NCBI GenBank assembly: GCA_946555345.1
Contig: CAMNSS010000001.1
Coordinates: forward strand, 1 to 64,000
Source: an uncultured Eubacterium sp.
Lineage (GTDB): Bacteria; Bacillota; Clostridia; Peptostreptococcales; Anaerovoracaceae
Reading direction: 5' to 3'
Length of the DNA: 64,000 nucleotides
Positions 35,869 through 45,092 of the stretch are shown piece by piece. A program made the position numbers and the translations under genes. How positions within the stretch are numbered: position 1 is the first letter of the stretch; every line of letters starts with the position of its first letter. The notes beneath the pieces are model-generated. The model saw nothing but the letters and a program-made list of their open reading frames with translations. It searched no databases and was not told the origin of the DNA.

Positions 35869-36446
35869 ATGATTTCACCTCTTTTCACCAGAACGCTGCG
35901 CCAGCCATTCATTGCCATATGCTGGCCGTTGTTGCCGTACGCCGGTCATTCATTCTCGTTGTTGCCGTGCGCCAACGATCCATTTTCACGTACCGGCCAT
36001 TCATCATCCATATACTAGCCGTGTGCCGGCTGTGTGTCAGCCATTCATTGTCGTCATTATGGCGTGCCAGCTATGGCTAGCCTTGTAGCGTTCCCGCATT
36101 TACCCCAGTATATCACACTTCCAGGACAGAAAAAAGATCGGATGCCTCTCCAGCGGGCATCCGGCCTCTAAAAAACTTTTTTTCCAAAACCCAGACCGCG
36201 CGAAGTAATCCCGTCCCCCCCCTTCACCTTGCACGAGCCCTGCCAAGCAGCCGCTTTTCAGCGTCAGGCTAACACCATGCCAAGCCTTGCCCAATCCGCA
36301 TCGGGTCATCTTGCTTGTCCTTCCCCCCCCCGCATAAGCCACTGTAAACAAATGCTTTCCAGCAAAAAGCTTCCGCCAGCCAGACCATGCCGGGCCTTAC
36401 CATGCCCAACCGCATTGGCAAACCATTCACCGTTTGCTTTCTGCCG
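35869..36446. other. Repeat-like intergenic stretch, 578 bp
   Basis: From about 35890 to 36080 the plus strand shows irregular units with CCATTCATT, GTTGCCGT and GCCGGC words. From 36180 to 36330 there are runs of C (eight at 36215-36222, ten near 36326). No gene is supported. Confidence 0.5.
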
Positions 36447-36989
36447 CTACTTTCCGTCGGCAAATTCTGCGCTCCCCATATTTTTCCACCCATATCGGTA
36501 AATCGACACCAGAATTGACGTGATTCCAACGATTTCATTTAATGCACCGCCGAGCGAACCGATACAGATATCGTATGCCATCCACGCAGGGCAGGCGCAT
36601 ATCAGATTATAAAACCTGATCTTCTGTGCATTATTCGTCCAATACCCGATCGTGCTTCCGATCATTGCGGCAAACGGCAACAGGCTCGATAAACCCTGCC
36701 ATGTAAAAATCAAAATCACCGTGCATACAGCGGCGATAATCACAATCCATCCCTTCCATGCAAGCCATTTATGTTGTTTTGAGCCTAGGATCATGAGATT
36801 CCGTATGATGACGACGATCAGGTTAAAACAGCCTGCGATCCCGCCCAGCATAAAAAACTGGACACAGAACAGGCAGCTTGCTAAGGTCTGCAAAATAAAA
36901 AGAACTTTATTTGACTTGATCTGATAAGAACAGATAAAACAGGCGGCAGCGAAAAAGCCGAGCGCCTGCACGATAACCATCTGCATCAT
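36447..36989 (-). CDS. YgjV family membrane protein
   Basis: A 180-residue polytopic protein with about six hydrophobic helices, beginning VIVQALGFFAAACFICSYQIKSNKVLFILQ. The FNLIVVIIRNLMI and WMAYDICIGSLGGALNEIVGI segments match the YgjV/Imp-YgjV family of unknown function. The start has GGAGGGAAGCGTA upstream. It is downstream of the nitroreductase gene on the same strand (19 nt). Confidence 0.8.
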   Translation of the reverse strand: MMQMVIVQALGFFAAACFICSYQIKSNKVLFILQTLASCLFCVQFFMLGGIAGCFNLIVVIIRNLMILGSKQHKWLAWKGWIVIIAAVCTVILIFTWQGLSSLLPFAAMIGSTIGYWTNNAQKIRFYNLICACPAWMAYDICIGSLGGALNEIVGITSILVSIYRYGWKNMGSAEFADGK

Positions 36990-37008
36990 TTACGCTTCCC
37001 TCCGTCCA

Positions 37009-37677
37009 TCACAGCGAATCAAAGCCATGCCAATGCGTAATCTGATCAATGTCTTCCCGCTCGCTTACAACATGGTTTGCCGCAAACTGCGGATCTGGAT
37101 AGCCTAATGCAATCCCTGCGACAAAACGCTTATCCCCAGGAATCCCCAGATGCATACGAAGCGGTTTTTGATACGTGATCGCCTGGTTTTCCACGCAAGT
37201 GCCAACGCCATGCTCCATCGCCGCAAGGCAGATATTCTGCGCAACACAGCCCATATCAAACCGGCAAGCCGCCTCATTGAGCTTTGCATCCATATACAAA
37301 ATAATTGCTGCCGGCGCATCGAAAAACCGAAATCCCCGCTGCGTCCACCAATCACGTTTCTCCTTATTCCCGCGGGCAATGTCCATCGCACGGAACAACT
37401 GCTTGGCTACGCCGATCTGGCGCCGCCTGTATATGCCGTCAAACGGGTCTTCTTCGTAATCCTCCGGCTCGTTATTGTAAAAAGCCGCCGCATTTTCCGC
37501 ACCGATTTGCTTCAAAACATCTCCCGACACGACCGCAAACTCCCAGGGCTGTATATTGTTGGCGGATACTGCCCGGCTAGCCGTTTCCAAGATATCAGAA
37601 ATAATATCCTTCGGCACGGGCTTATCCAAAAATCCGCGAATCGACCGTCTTGTAAGAATTGCTTCTTTTAATTCCAT
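37009..37677 (-). CDS. Nitroreductase family flavoprotein
   Basis: A 222-residue FMN-dependent oxidoreductase. The N-terminus (KEAILTRRSIRGFLDKPVPKDII) carries the Arg-Arg-Ser phosphate-binding pattern. SANNIQPWEF follows, and the C-terminal part has an ALGYPD segment. Members reduce nitro-compounds, quinones or flavins with NAD(P)H. Start at 37677 has GGAGG 8 nt before it; a longer frame to 37767 is not needed. Confidence 0.9.
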   Translation of the reverse strand: MELKEAILTRRSIRGFLDKPVPKDIISDILETASRAVSANNIQPWEFAVVSGDVLKQIGAENAAAFYNNEPEDYEEDPFDGIYRRRQIGVAKQLFRAMDIARGNKEKRDWWTQRGFRFFDAPAAIILYMDAKLNEAACRFDMGCVAQNICLAAMEHGVGTCVENQAITYQKPLRMHLGIPGDKRFVAGIALGYPDPQFAANHVVSEREDIDQITHWHGFDSL

Positions 37678-37951
37678 TCCTTGCTCCTCCTCATTGAACA
37701 TCGTATATTTTTCGGTTGTTGCAGCGCACGCATCATTTTCTTGACGACCCGTGTGCCATTTTTCCAACGCTTACGTTTTCATTCTTCATGCGGCGGTCTG
37801 CGCCGTGTTCTTAACTGTCCGCTTCTTCGCTTGCACCACAGTTCATACGCCGTGTTCCCTGCGCTTATGCTTTCATTCACGTTGCGGCTTACGCCGCTAC
37901 GTTCTTGACGGCCTGCACCACCGTCGCCCCCATGATTTATGCGCCGTGTTC
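37678..37951. repeat. Degenerate repeat spacer
   Basis: The plus strand shows repeated GCCGTGTTC, CTTACGxCG and TTCATxC words between about 37750 and 37950. No gene is supported. Confidence 0.5.
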
Positions 37952-39088
37952 TTAATCGCTTTCGTCCGCACTTTCCTTGTGATCCATGCGCTCTCCATGA
38001 TTCATGCTGCCACCCAGCGATTTTCCGCTGTTTCCCGCATCCGCAGGCGCAAGCGTAAGGCCAATGACGCCTGCGAGAATCACACTGCCGCACAAATAGT
38101 GATACCAATACAACGGTTCTCCCAAAAGAAGCGCACCGGCAATGATGGATACCAGCGTAGAAGCGCTGTTAAACGCCGTTGACTGGATGATTTGCATATG
38201 TGCCAGCATATACGACATGAACTGCGCCGACAGCAAAATGCAGCCAACCCCTAAAAACACCGCCCAAATCACAAATTCCGGGTGTGCCAGCGGTTCAAAA
38301 AAATCCGCAATATTTCCCTGGTAAGCGCTCCTCGCCAAAGCCGCAACCGTAAAAATCGGAAAACCGCCCATCGCAATGCACTTCGTGATTTCAATCGGCC
38401 TGAACACATCCCTGATATAACGAGCCGAAACATTGTTGCAAGCCATAAAAATACTGCTTGCGGTCATCAACGCCAAACCTTTGGCATTGAGATCGATATC
38501 GGTAGCATTCAGAATCACCAACGCCGCCAGCGCAGCAACGGTAACAGCCATAAAAAGATTCTGCATAAGCGTCGATTTCTCTCCCAGCACGATCCGCCCG
38601 ATTATCTTCGCAAAAATCGGCACCATCGTGAACACGATCGCACCTTCGATCGATGTGGCAAAGAACATGGCGACAACCTGGAAGATCATAAACAGAATAT
38701 AAAACGCCGCCGTCTGGTAAAGGTGAATCTTCGGCCTTCCCTGATCTTTCATTGGCGCTTTGCCCGTCATCCGCCGCGCCGCCATCCAAATGGCTACGCC
38801 AATCAAGGCAGTGATATACCGGTACGCCAGGATTTCCAAAGGATCGGCATAAAGCGCGCATTTCTTGATGCCAAAAAATGAGAAACCAACGATCAGCGTA
38901 AAGGCAACCGCAACGCCGTACAACCTGTATTTTCCCGGCTGTTCCTGCATCTGTTGGCTTTGCATCGGTTCGCTCTGTACTGGCTGGTCCTGCCCGTTCT
39001 GTACTGACCGGCTCTGCATCGACTCGACCTGCACTAACTCATCCTGCATCGACCTGCACTTTTTCGGCTGATCCTGCATTTCCGTCAT
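37952..39088 (-). CDS. EamA/DMT family transporter with Met/Gln-rich N-terminal extension
   Basis: A 378-residue transporter. Ten helices in two EamA repeats begin at YGVAVAFTLIVGFSFFGIKKC and end with HYLCGSVILAGVIGLTLAP. The first 50-60 residues are not part of the family: they are a hydrophilic Met/Gln/Ser-rich stretch with repeated MQS, MQD and VQ words. A short charged tail follows the last helix. The start at 39088 has AAGGTGG 9 nt before it and avoids overlapping the upstream gene. The substrate is unknown. Confidence 0.82.
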   Translation of the reverse strand: MTEMQDQPKKCRSMQDELVQVESMQSRSVQNGQDQPVQSEPMQSQQMQEQPGKYRLYGVAVAFTLIVGFSFFGIKKCALYADPLEILAYRYITALIGVAIWMAARRMTGKAPMKDQGRPKIHLYQTAAFYILFMIFQVVAMFFATSIEGAIVFTMVPIFAKIIGRIVLGEKSTLMQNLFMAVTVAALAALVILNATDIDLNAKGLALMTASSIFMACNNVSARYIRDVFRPIEITKCIAMGGFPIFTVAALARSAYQGNIADFFEPLAHPEFVIWAVFLGVGCILLSAQFMSYMLAHMQIIQSTAFNSASTLVSIIAGALLLGEPLYWYHYLCGSVILAGVIGLTLAPADAGNSGKSLGGSMNHGERMDHKESADESD

Positions 39089-39093
39089 ATCCG

Positions 39094-39735
39094 CTACCAC
39101 CTTTCCCGAAGCCATGAAGCAAAAGCTACCCCTAATTTCCGATGGTTTTCCGCATCTAAATGAACGCCGTCTATGCTGCCGCAGCGGGCATATTTGTTGG
39201 CGTCGAAATATAAAAACCCATCCTTTTCAGCCTGTTTTTCAAAAGCCTTCGCCACCGTCTTAGATACGGCGATCGTCTCTTCATCATAAGATTCGCCAAA
39301 AGGTCCATTCAAGGCATCCTCGGTCGTTTCCAGCGGCGCCATCAGGACGTACTGGCATGAGGAATCAGGGTATTTCTCCCTGACAGCCGCCCGAGCCGTT
39401 TTCAATACCTTTGCGGCATTTGCCGCCGTCATTTCCGGCGTTTGGAGCAAGCTTTTATCCAGATCGTTTGACCCCAGCTTCACGCAAATCATGTCAAGCG
39501 GAAGCTGTGACCGGATGCACGGCACAATATATGCCAGTCCATTGCAAAACGGCGAAAGAGGATCGTCCAAGCAAGTCGTCCGCCCATTGAGTCCTTCTTC
39601 CACGATAACGTAGTCTCTCCCCAAAAGATTCTGGCAAACCCCGGTCCATCTGGTGTTCTCGTCAAACCGCCCGCCTGTTTCCGCATTGAAGCCATGCGTA
39701 TTGGAATCCCCGTAAACCAAAATTCGTTTTTTCAT
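39094..39735 (-). CDS. SGNH/GDSL hydrolase (esterase)
   Basis: A 213-residue cytoplasmic-type SGNH hydrolase. Block I is ILVYGDSNTHGF with the nucleophile Ser, block II has Gly in GLNGRTT, block III is KLGSNDLDK, and block V is IDGVHLDAENHRKLG with the catalytic Asp and His. It resembles small arylesterases that act on acetyl or short-chain esters. AGGAGG precedes the ATG at 39735. The EamA gene follows 5 nt later, so the two are probably co-transcribed. Confidence 0.88.
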   Translation of the reverse strand: MKKRILVYGDSNTHGFNAETGGRFDENTRWTGVCQNLLGRDYVIVEEGLNGRTTCLDDPLSPFCNGLAYIVPCIRSQLPLDMICVKLGSNDLDKSLLQTPEMTAANAAKVLKTARAAVREKYPDSSCQYVLMAPLETTEDALNGPFGESYDEETIAVSKTVAKAFEKQAEKDGFLYFDANKYARCGSIDGVHLDAENHRKLGVAFASWLRERW

Positions 39736-40457
39736 CACATCCTCCTGATCGTTTTTTTGCACTTCTGTTCTTCGTTCCTGTTGTACGCTTCCATATGTTC
39801 AGCAGCTTATTTTTCTCGCATATGATATATTATAGCAAATTTTAGGAAAGATTGCATTGCGGCTAACGCATTATTGTAAATTTTTGAAAACCGAAAAAAG
39901 GGCAAAAAAAGGCAGAACAGGACGGCGCACAGCGCCACGCATTACCATAAGCCTTCGATATCCTAAAGAAAACTCGAGCCGAACAGTGCACAGCGCACGG
40001 CTGCAAAGGTCTGGAAAAATCAGGGCGCATTGCGGTAAATTAATCGTAAACTTTTAGAAAAGGCCAAAGCACAGCATAACACATCATTTCAAATTTTTGA
40101 AAAGGTTAAAGCGAAACCCGGCATATCGACACAGGCTTTCGGAAGGACGTACACTCGGAATCCCTGTACTGCGAGCCACCATATGCAAAAAATATATCAC
40201 AAGCTGCTACACCTTTAAAAAACACATCCTAATCCCGCTATACCCCGAAAAGCCACGCCGCAAACTGCAAGCAGGCGAGGCACACGTCATCTGCACCAGA
40301 TTTTCACCGTTTTGCCACCAAAAGCCAGTCTGAACGGTGAAACAGAAAGAAAAACGGGGCTACATCGCTAAGACAGCGCCAGGCCAGCTTCCCCGCTGCG
40401 CTTTGCCGTTCAGTATACTTCCGCCGTCCTGCGTGCCTTTCCCATCCAGCACGCTAT
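39736..40457. other. Gene-poor stretch, 722 bp
   Basis: No gene is supported. Three loosely similar A-rich units (GTAAATTTTTGAAAAC, GTAAACTTTTAGAAAAG, CAAATTTTTGAAAAGG) occur near 39875, 40048 and 40091. The third TTTCACCGTT hairpin lies at 40302-40342. Confidence 0.5.
40302..40342. repeat. TTTCACCGTT hairpin, copy 3
   Basis: A perfect 10-bp inverted repeat, TTTCACCGTT with AACGGTGAAA, and a 21-nt loop. It has the same stem as the two copies near 26.8 kb. Confidence 0.75.
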
Positions 40458-41897
40458 TCACCGCCGCCCCGCATACTTTTGCCGCTCGGCACTCCGTTGT
40501 TTCCCAACACCCTTACCACCCGGCACACTTTTCCCATTCAGCATACCATCGCCGCCCATACGCATAATATAAGACAGCGATACCGGCAAATACGGATCAA
40601 TCATTTTCAGGTAATCTTTTGAAAAATATTTTGCATTCTGCGCAACGGAAACGAGAAGCATCGTCTGGCAATTCCGCAAAATGAAATGATGCAGTTCAGG
40701 ATTCCTCGGGGAGAACCCACTGATGCAGTCCCAGGCAAAATGCAAAAGCCTGCTCGCAAACCGTTCCCTCGCTTTCCTGCCCCGACAGGCTGTCGCGAGC
40801 GTCTGCGCATGCTTTTTCCGGTCTTCCGCAAGATCCTGCAAATCGTCGGCAAGCTGCAAGACGAGCCCAAGAGCCAAATAAAAGCACATTTCGTCTTCTG
40901 TCCTTTCAGAACAATCAAAACCAATGCTAATCATGTAATCCAGCAATACAGAAAGCCCGCCTTTGTAAGCTGAAATGCGGAGAATTTCAGCCGCATCAAG
41001 TTTTTTTGCGCCACGCCTATGTATTTGAAGCATGCTTTCTTCCTGTGCTTGTAACATAATCAGCAAAAGATTTGCGGCGTCCTGCCGTCTCGCCACATCA
41101 TCTGAATAATGATCCAGCACGAGATAAAGAAGCCGCATCGTTTTCTTTTCATGGTCGTTTCTAGGACTGGCGCTCTCACCAGAAAGCGTTCTGCGGATCA
41201 AATCATGATAGGCGTTTTTGTCGTCGCTTGTCCTGCGCCATGCATCAATGTAATTATCCGTATATGGATAAAGCAAGCTGTATCCCAGAATCGCATCATG
41301 GCAATCCTGGGATTTTCCTTGCAGATTGGCGATAACAGCATAGATCAGATAGTTTCGCATTGCTTGCCAGAGGCTTTCTGTGGAAATCGTTTCATCAAAG
41401 GCATTTGCCCGATCTAGGAAGGTCTCAATCGTTTTTTCAAATTCATGCAAAAGGGCTTTTTTCGGGGCAGCGGGGCGGGTATGCAGCCCCGTCTTTGGGT
41501 TTGCGGATTCCCCAGGAAAAGTTTCTTTTGCGGCAGCAAGACGGGTATGCGGGTCATGGCATTCTATTTCAAATTTGTGCCAAAGCCCCTCTTGGGAACG
41601 ACCGTCCTGCGGCGGACATCCCAGCGGAAGAGCTTTTGCGTTTTTTTCATTTTCCTCTGCGAAAAACTGCCTGATTTCTTTCTTTATCCTTGCTTTTATT
41701 GCCTCCCTTTGTTCCCCGGAAGGATGGCAGGGCATATCCCGCAAATGCTTCTGCAAGCGGAAAAGGCGCATTTCGTTGGACGCTTTTTCCTCCGGTGAAA
41801 CGACGGGAAGGAATCTCGGGAAGGTATCCGGCTGACAATGCCATTTGGGAATGATCTGCTCAAAACAGATGGATCTGATTGGTTCTCTGGTAAGCAT
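40458..41897 (-). CDS. Class I isoprenoid-synthase-like enzyme
   Basis: A 479-residue, mostly helical protein. Two Asp-rich segments at the spacing expected of trans-prenyltransferase/squalene-synthase-type enzymes are visible: YTDNYIDAWRR (about residues 211-221) and LQLADDLQDLAEDRKKH (about residues 349-365). They would bind Mg-diphosphate. MRNYLIYAVIANLQ and AYKGGLSVLLDYMIS fit the helical fold. The substrate and product are unknown and no other isoprenoid gene is near. A polar insertion (about residues 95-145) and a low-complexity C-terminal end (GKSVPGGKGVGKQRS) are atypical. No good ribosome site is seen before 41897, so the true start is uncertain. Confidence 0.6.
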   Translation of the reverse strand: MLTREPIRSICFEQIIPKWHCQPDTFPRFLPVVSPEEKASNEMRLFRLQKHLRDMPCHPSGEQREAIKARIKKEIRQFFAEENEKNAKALPLGCPPQDGRSQEGLWHKFEIECHDPHTRLAAAKETFPGESANPKTGLHTRPAAPKKALLHEFEKTIETFLDRANAFDETISTESLWQAMRNYLIYAVIANLQGKSQDCHDAILGYSLLYPYTDNYIDAWRRTSDDKNAYHDLIRRTLSGESASPRNDHEKKTMRLLYLVLDHYSDDVARRQDAANLLLIMLQAQEESMLQIHRRGAKKLDAAEILRISAYKGGLSVLLDYMISIGFDCSERTEDEMCFYLALGLVLQLADDLQDLAEDRKKHAQTLATACRGRKARERFASRLLHFAWDCISGFSPRNPELHHFILRNCQTMLLVSVAQNAKYFSKDYLKMIDPYLPVSLSYIMRMGGDGMLNGKSVPGGKGVGKQRSAERQKYAGRR

Positions 41898-42218
41898 GGA
41901 AGACTCCTATTTTTTGATTGCAGTGATGGCCTGCACGCATGAGCGGGCAAGAAACGGGTAAACAGAGCAGCACAGCGAATGCGGAAAACACAGCGCAGCT
42001 TCCGCCAACTGTCATGCGGGCATATTCTGCAGATATGCCTTGCGCTGTGTTCATCATATAGCCAGCTCTCACGCCTGCCGCCCTTCATATGCATGGGGAT
42101 GCTTTGACGGATGTGCCGCCCTGACCGCACGCCGCATATGCACCCTGCATGGCTTACAGCCTTTGCATACCACCGCTGAACCTGCCGGTTTTACCGACCT
42201 CCATGCGCCTATTTTTTA
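41898..42218. other. Intergenic stretch, 321 bp
   Basis: No gene is supported. CGCATATGCA- and TTCATATG-like words recur loosely. The segment separates the isoprenoid-synthase-like gene from the DUF4097 gene; both are on the minus strand. Confidence 0.4.
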
Positions 42219-43211
42219 TCATTTTACCACGATATCTCCATCATCCAAAGTGATTTTTAAAAATGTTACAGCATCCGGCAGGCTTCTTGCGAATGCGGCG
42301 TTCTCATCCCCTGCGGACTTTGCACCATCGATCGCACGATCCACATCCACATCCCCGTATTCCGTTTCAAGCTCCATAGCAAGCCCCTGCAAACACTTCG
42401 GCGCAAGATTTACTGCCACATCGCCATATTCCCCTTCTATTTCACAGCTTCCCGCAATCACAACATCTTTCAGGGACGCGTCCCCATCGGACAGCTTCGC
42501 CGATACATCATTCATTCTGCCGCGCTTGAAAGAAAAATCGCCATATTCCATATCGATCTGTGCTGTATTGAGTTCGCTGTCTTTCAGGCTAAAATCTCCG
42601 TCCTCTAAATAAAGCTCCCCTTCGTTAATCACCGTGCCCTCAATCGCCAAATCGCCATACTCCATATGGATTTCCGCACGATTCCAAACCATGCCGCGAA
42701 TCGAAACATCGCTGGCATCCACATGAATCCTGCTGTCCGGCAAAGCCATGCCATCCGGTAGATACAGGGTCACTTCGTTTTTTTCCTCCTCAAATGCCGC
42801 TCCATTAAACAGCGATCCGATATCGGGAATCAGGACGATCGAGTTTTTCGTTGGCGCTTCCGTCATGGAAAGAATGCCATCCGTTACATCCCAGGCCAGC
42901 GGCTTTGCATCCTGGTCGGAAAGCCATCTTTTATCCATCGTATATTCCAGGTAACAAGCTTCATCCCCCGATGGCTTGATTTGCAAATCAACATATTCTA
43001 AATCTATATCCAGCCCCTTTATGTCTTCGATCTTCGTTTTCTCCTGAACATATACATGGTCTTCCCGCATCGCCGCACCGTCCATCTTATTCAGGTCGGC
43101 CTTCGCCACATATTCGTTTCCACCGAGCAGATACCCGGCGATCGCAAAGATCAATCCAGCCGCACAGATCAGCCCTCCGATAATCAACGTGTTTTTAAAA
43201 ATTTTATTCAT
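42219..43211 (-). CDS. DUF4097 beta-strand-repeat (putative adhesin-like) membrane protein
   Basis: A 330-residue protein: one N-terminal membrane helix (LIIGGLICAAGLIFAIAGYLL) followed by a right-handed beta-strand repeat domain. Repeated MEYGDLAIEG, LEDGDFSLKD, MEYGDFSFKR, EYGDVAVNL-type rungs are seen about every 20 residues. DUF4097 genes commonly follow PadR and DUF1700 genes, as here, and are thought to act in envelope stress responses. The AAGGAGG site is 9 nt before the ATG. Confidence 0.88.
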   Translation of the reverse strand: MNKIFKNTLIIGGLICAAGLIFAIAGYLLGGNEYVAKADLNKMDGAAMREDHVYVQEKTKIEDIKGLDIDLEYVDLQIKPSGDEACYLEYTMDKRWLSDQDAKPLAWDVTDGILSMTEAPTKNSIVLIPDIGSLFNGAAFEEEKNEVTLYLPDGMALPDSRIHVDASDVSIRGMVWNRAEIHMEYGDLAIEGTVINEGELYLEDGDFSLKDSELNTAQIDMEYGDFSFKRGRMNDVSAKLSDGDASLKDVVIAGSCEIEGEYGDVAVNLAPKCLQGLAMELETEYGDVDVDRAIDGAKSAGDENAAFARSLPDAVTFLKITLDDGDIVVK

Positions 43212-43217
43212 TTCCCA

Positions 43218-43799
43218 TTACCTCCTTTTGATGATGCGTTTTGTTCCCAGCGCAGTGGCAACGCCAAGCCATTTCCCGCAATAGACCACTAGGACGAAAA
43301 GCAAAAAACTGCATCCGATGCTTGCAAGCGCCAGTCCTGAAAGAAGCAGCCCGCCCGAAAATGCGACGGTCATGGCCATAAAACCCCGTATCAAAAGCTT
43401 TATCCCCGCAAGAAGCAGCGCAAGGCTTACCGCAAAGCCTGAAATCAGGATGCTCGCCGCAACGACTACCGCCGCCAGAATCAGAGCCAAAGCTGCAATC
43501 AATAGCGGAAGCCCGATCGGCGCAGCGCAGATCAACAGCACGGCCGATGCGATATTGTTTTTAATGGAAAACAGCACGCCTTTCTTTGCGTTATCGACCA
43601 CCTGCTCATCCAAAAGCCTTGCGACCATCTCCGCCGCCGCTTCCTTTGGCGTTCCCAGCTCGGCAATCGCCTGGCTTGTTTCCTCTTCGCCCATTTCATC
43701 AAAATATTCACGGAAATATTCCATCGCATTCCCATAATCCTCTGCAGGAAGCTTCCGCAAATGCCGTTCCAGTTGTTTTAAGTATTCCGTTTTTGTCAT
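43218..43799 (-). CDS. DUF1700 (HAAS) membrane protein
   Basis: A 193-residue protein. The N-terminal helical HAAS domain starts MTKTEYLKQLERHLRKLPAEDYGNAMEYFREYFDEMG. Four to five hydrophobic helices follow from about residue 75. It is translationally coupled to the PadR regulator upstream (ATGA overlap) and followed 6 nt later by the DUF4097 gene. Such trios act as PadR-controlled envelope stress modules; the biochemical role is unknown. Confidence 0.9.
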   Translation of the reverse strand: MTKTEYLKQLERHLRKLPAEDYGNAMEYFREYFDEMGEEETSQAIAELGTPKEAAAEMVARLLDEQVVDNAKKGVLFSIKNNIASAVLLICAAPIGLPLLIAALALILAAVVVAASILISGFAVSLALLLAGIKLLIRGFMAMTVAFSGGLLLSGLALASIGCSFLLFVLVVYCGKWLGVATALGTKRIIKRR

Positions 43800-44113
43800 G
43801 CTCTCACTCTCCCCTCAATAATTCCATCAAGCGCATCCCGGAAGGACGCCCATTCCTCCCTCAAATGCGCTAGTTCCTGCTTTCCATCGGGCGTCATCGA
43901 ATAATATTTCCGCTTCCTGCCCTGATGCTCTTCCGTATACGTCGTAAGATATCCTTTCTTTTGCAGTTTGCTTAAAATCGGATATAATGTTGATTCTTTG
44001 ATCTCCGCAACCACCTTGACCGTCTGGCTGATTTCGTATCCATAAGAATCCTGTTCATTCACGACCGACAGAATGATACACTCGATCAATAACGATGATA
44101 CTGGATAATACAT
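43796..44113 (-). CDS. PadR family transcriptional regulator
   Basis: A 105-residue winged-helix regulator. The recognition segment is SYGYEISQTVK...STLYPILSKLQKKGYLTTY, and the wing is GRKRKYYSMTPDGKQEL. PadR proteins usually repress their own operon and respond to stress or a hydrophobic ligand. It heads an operon with DUF1700 and DUF4097 genes. AT-rich repeated words lie about 600 bp upstream and may include its operator, though the distance is long. Confidence 0.93.
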   Translation of the reverse strand: MYYPVSSLLIECIILSVVNEQDSYGYEISQTVKVVAEIKESTLYPILSKLQKKGYLTTYTEEHQGRKRKYYSMTPDGKQELAHLREEWASFRDALDGIIEGRVRA

Positions 44114-44933
44114 CTTATTCCCCCTTTCTTAATCATGCGGCGGTTTGTTGTGGCAACATGGCTGCCCTGCCAAAAGATTTGTCTGCGGCCGCTTGCTGTG
44201 GCAAACTTCTTGGCTGTGCATCCCGTGCCAGCTCATTTGATTTGCGATTGCGGTCTTCCGCAATGGTACGGCTTCCCTTTAACCGCACGGCCGTGTTCAA
44301 AAATCTGTCTGCGGCGGCCGCTTTCCATGGCGACCCGTGGCGGCTATCCATGCTGCCATACTTTAGCCATGTAACCGCTCTTCAAGCATATGCCAGTTCT
44401 TTGCCTATGCGGCCATTCCTTAGCCATACGCCGTGCCATCTCTTTTTCTGCGCTACAACTACCTTCTGTAGCAATATGGCGGTTCTGACTAAACACCTGT
44501 TTTCAGGCAAAACGCCGCCACGCTAACCAATGCGCTCTAGCGCAAACCTAGCTAATGCAAAATGTTTTAACGAAAACAACCTGTAAACATCTGGCTCTCA
44601 TGCAAAACATTTTAACAAGAACAACCTGTAAACGTCTAGCACAAGCACCGAGCGAAAATCAACTGAGAAACAGCTCTTGCCACATAGTTTTATATATAAA
44701 ATTATTATATATATTTTCTTTATATATTAAAACTTTATATATTGTTTGTCAAGGGCAAAAAATAAAAAGTGTGCAAGGCGGAATCAAAACTCCTTTGCAC
44801 ACATATCGCCCACTTCGGGACGACGCTTCGCAAAACGCTTTCTTTGCCTTTTGCCCCAGCTTTAGCTGACTAAGCAAAACGGACAGCGCAGGTGAAATTC
44901 CGTCATATCACCTTAGCGATATTTCCTACATTA
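44114..44933. other. Intergenic stretch with repeats and AT-rich block
   Basis: About 0.8 kb. From 44130 to 44520 there are irregular GCCATGxxx/GGCGGCC repeats. From 44555 to 44644 there is a 45-nt direct repeat. From 44684 to 44747 an AT-only block contains several TATATAAA words. No gene is supported. Confidence 0.55.
44555..44644. repeat. Tandem repeat, 45 nt x 2
   Basis: The units start at 44555 and 44600. Both read ATGCAAAA, then TTTTAAC, then AACAACCTGTAAAC, with about 85 percent identity by eye. Confidence 0.85.
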
Positions 44934-44963
44934 TAAAAAATCAGCAGAACAAATCTGCTGATT
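44934..44963 (-). terminator. Terminator of the ktrAB operon
   Basis: A perfect 10-bp stem (AATCAGCAGA with TCTGCTGATT) and a 5-nt loop, followed on the minus strand by six T. It lies about 130 nt after the ktrA stop. Confidence 0.85.
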
Positions 44964-45092
44964 ACCTAACACGAAAAAACAAATCACAGTAAGTGCGGCT
45001 TGTAATGACCGTATCTAGCAACAAGCATATCTTACAAGGGATGCCGTCAATGAAATCACCGCAAAACTTTTCAACATTTATGCCACCGCCCC

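Noticed and set aside
41380-41835. Long plus-strand frames opposite the isoprenoid-synthase-like gene
   Set aside because: Shadow frames of a GC-biased gene; no ribosome site and no family.
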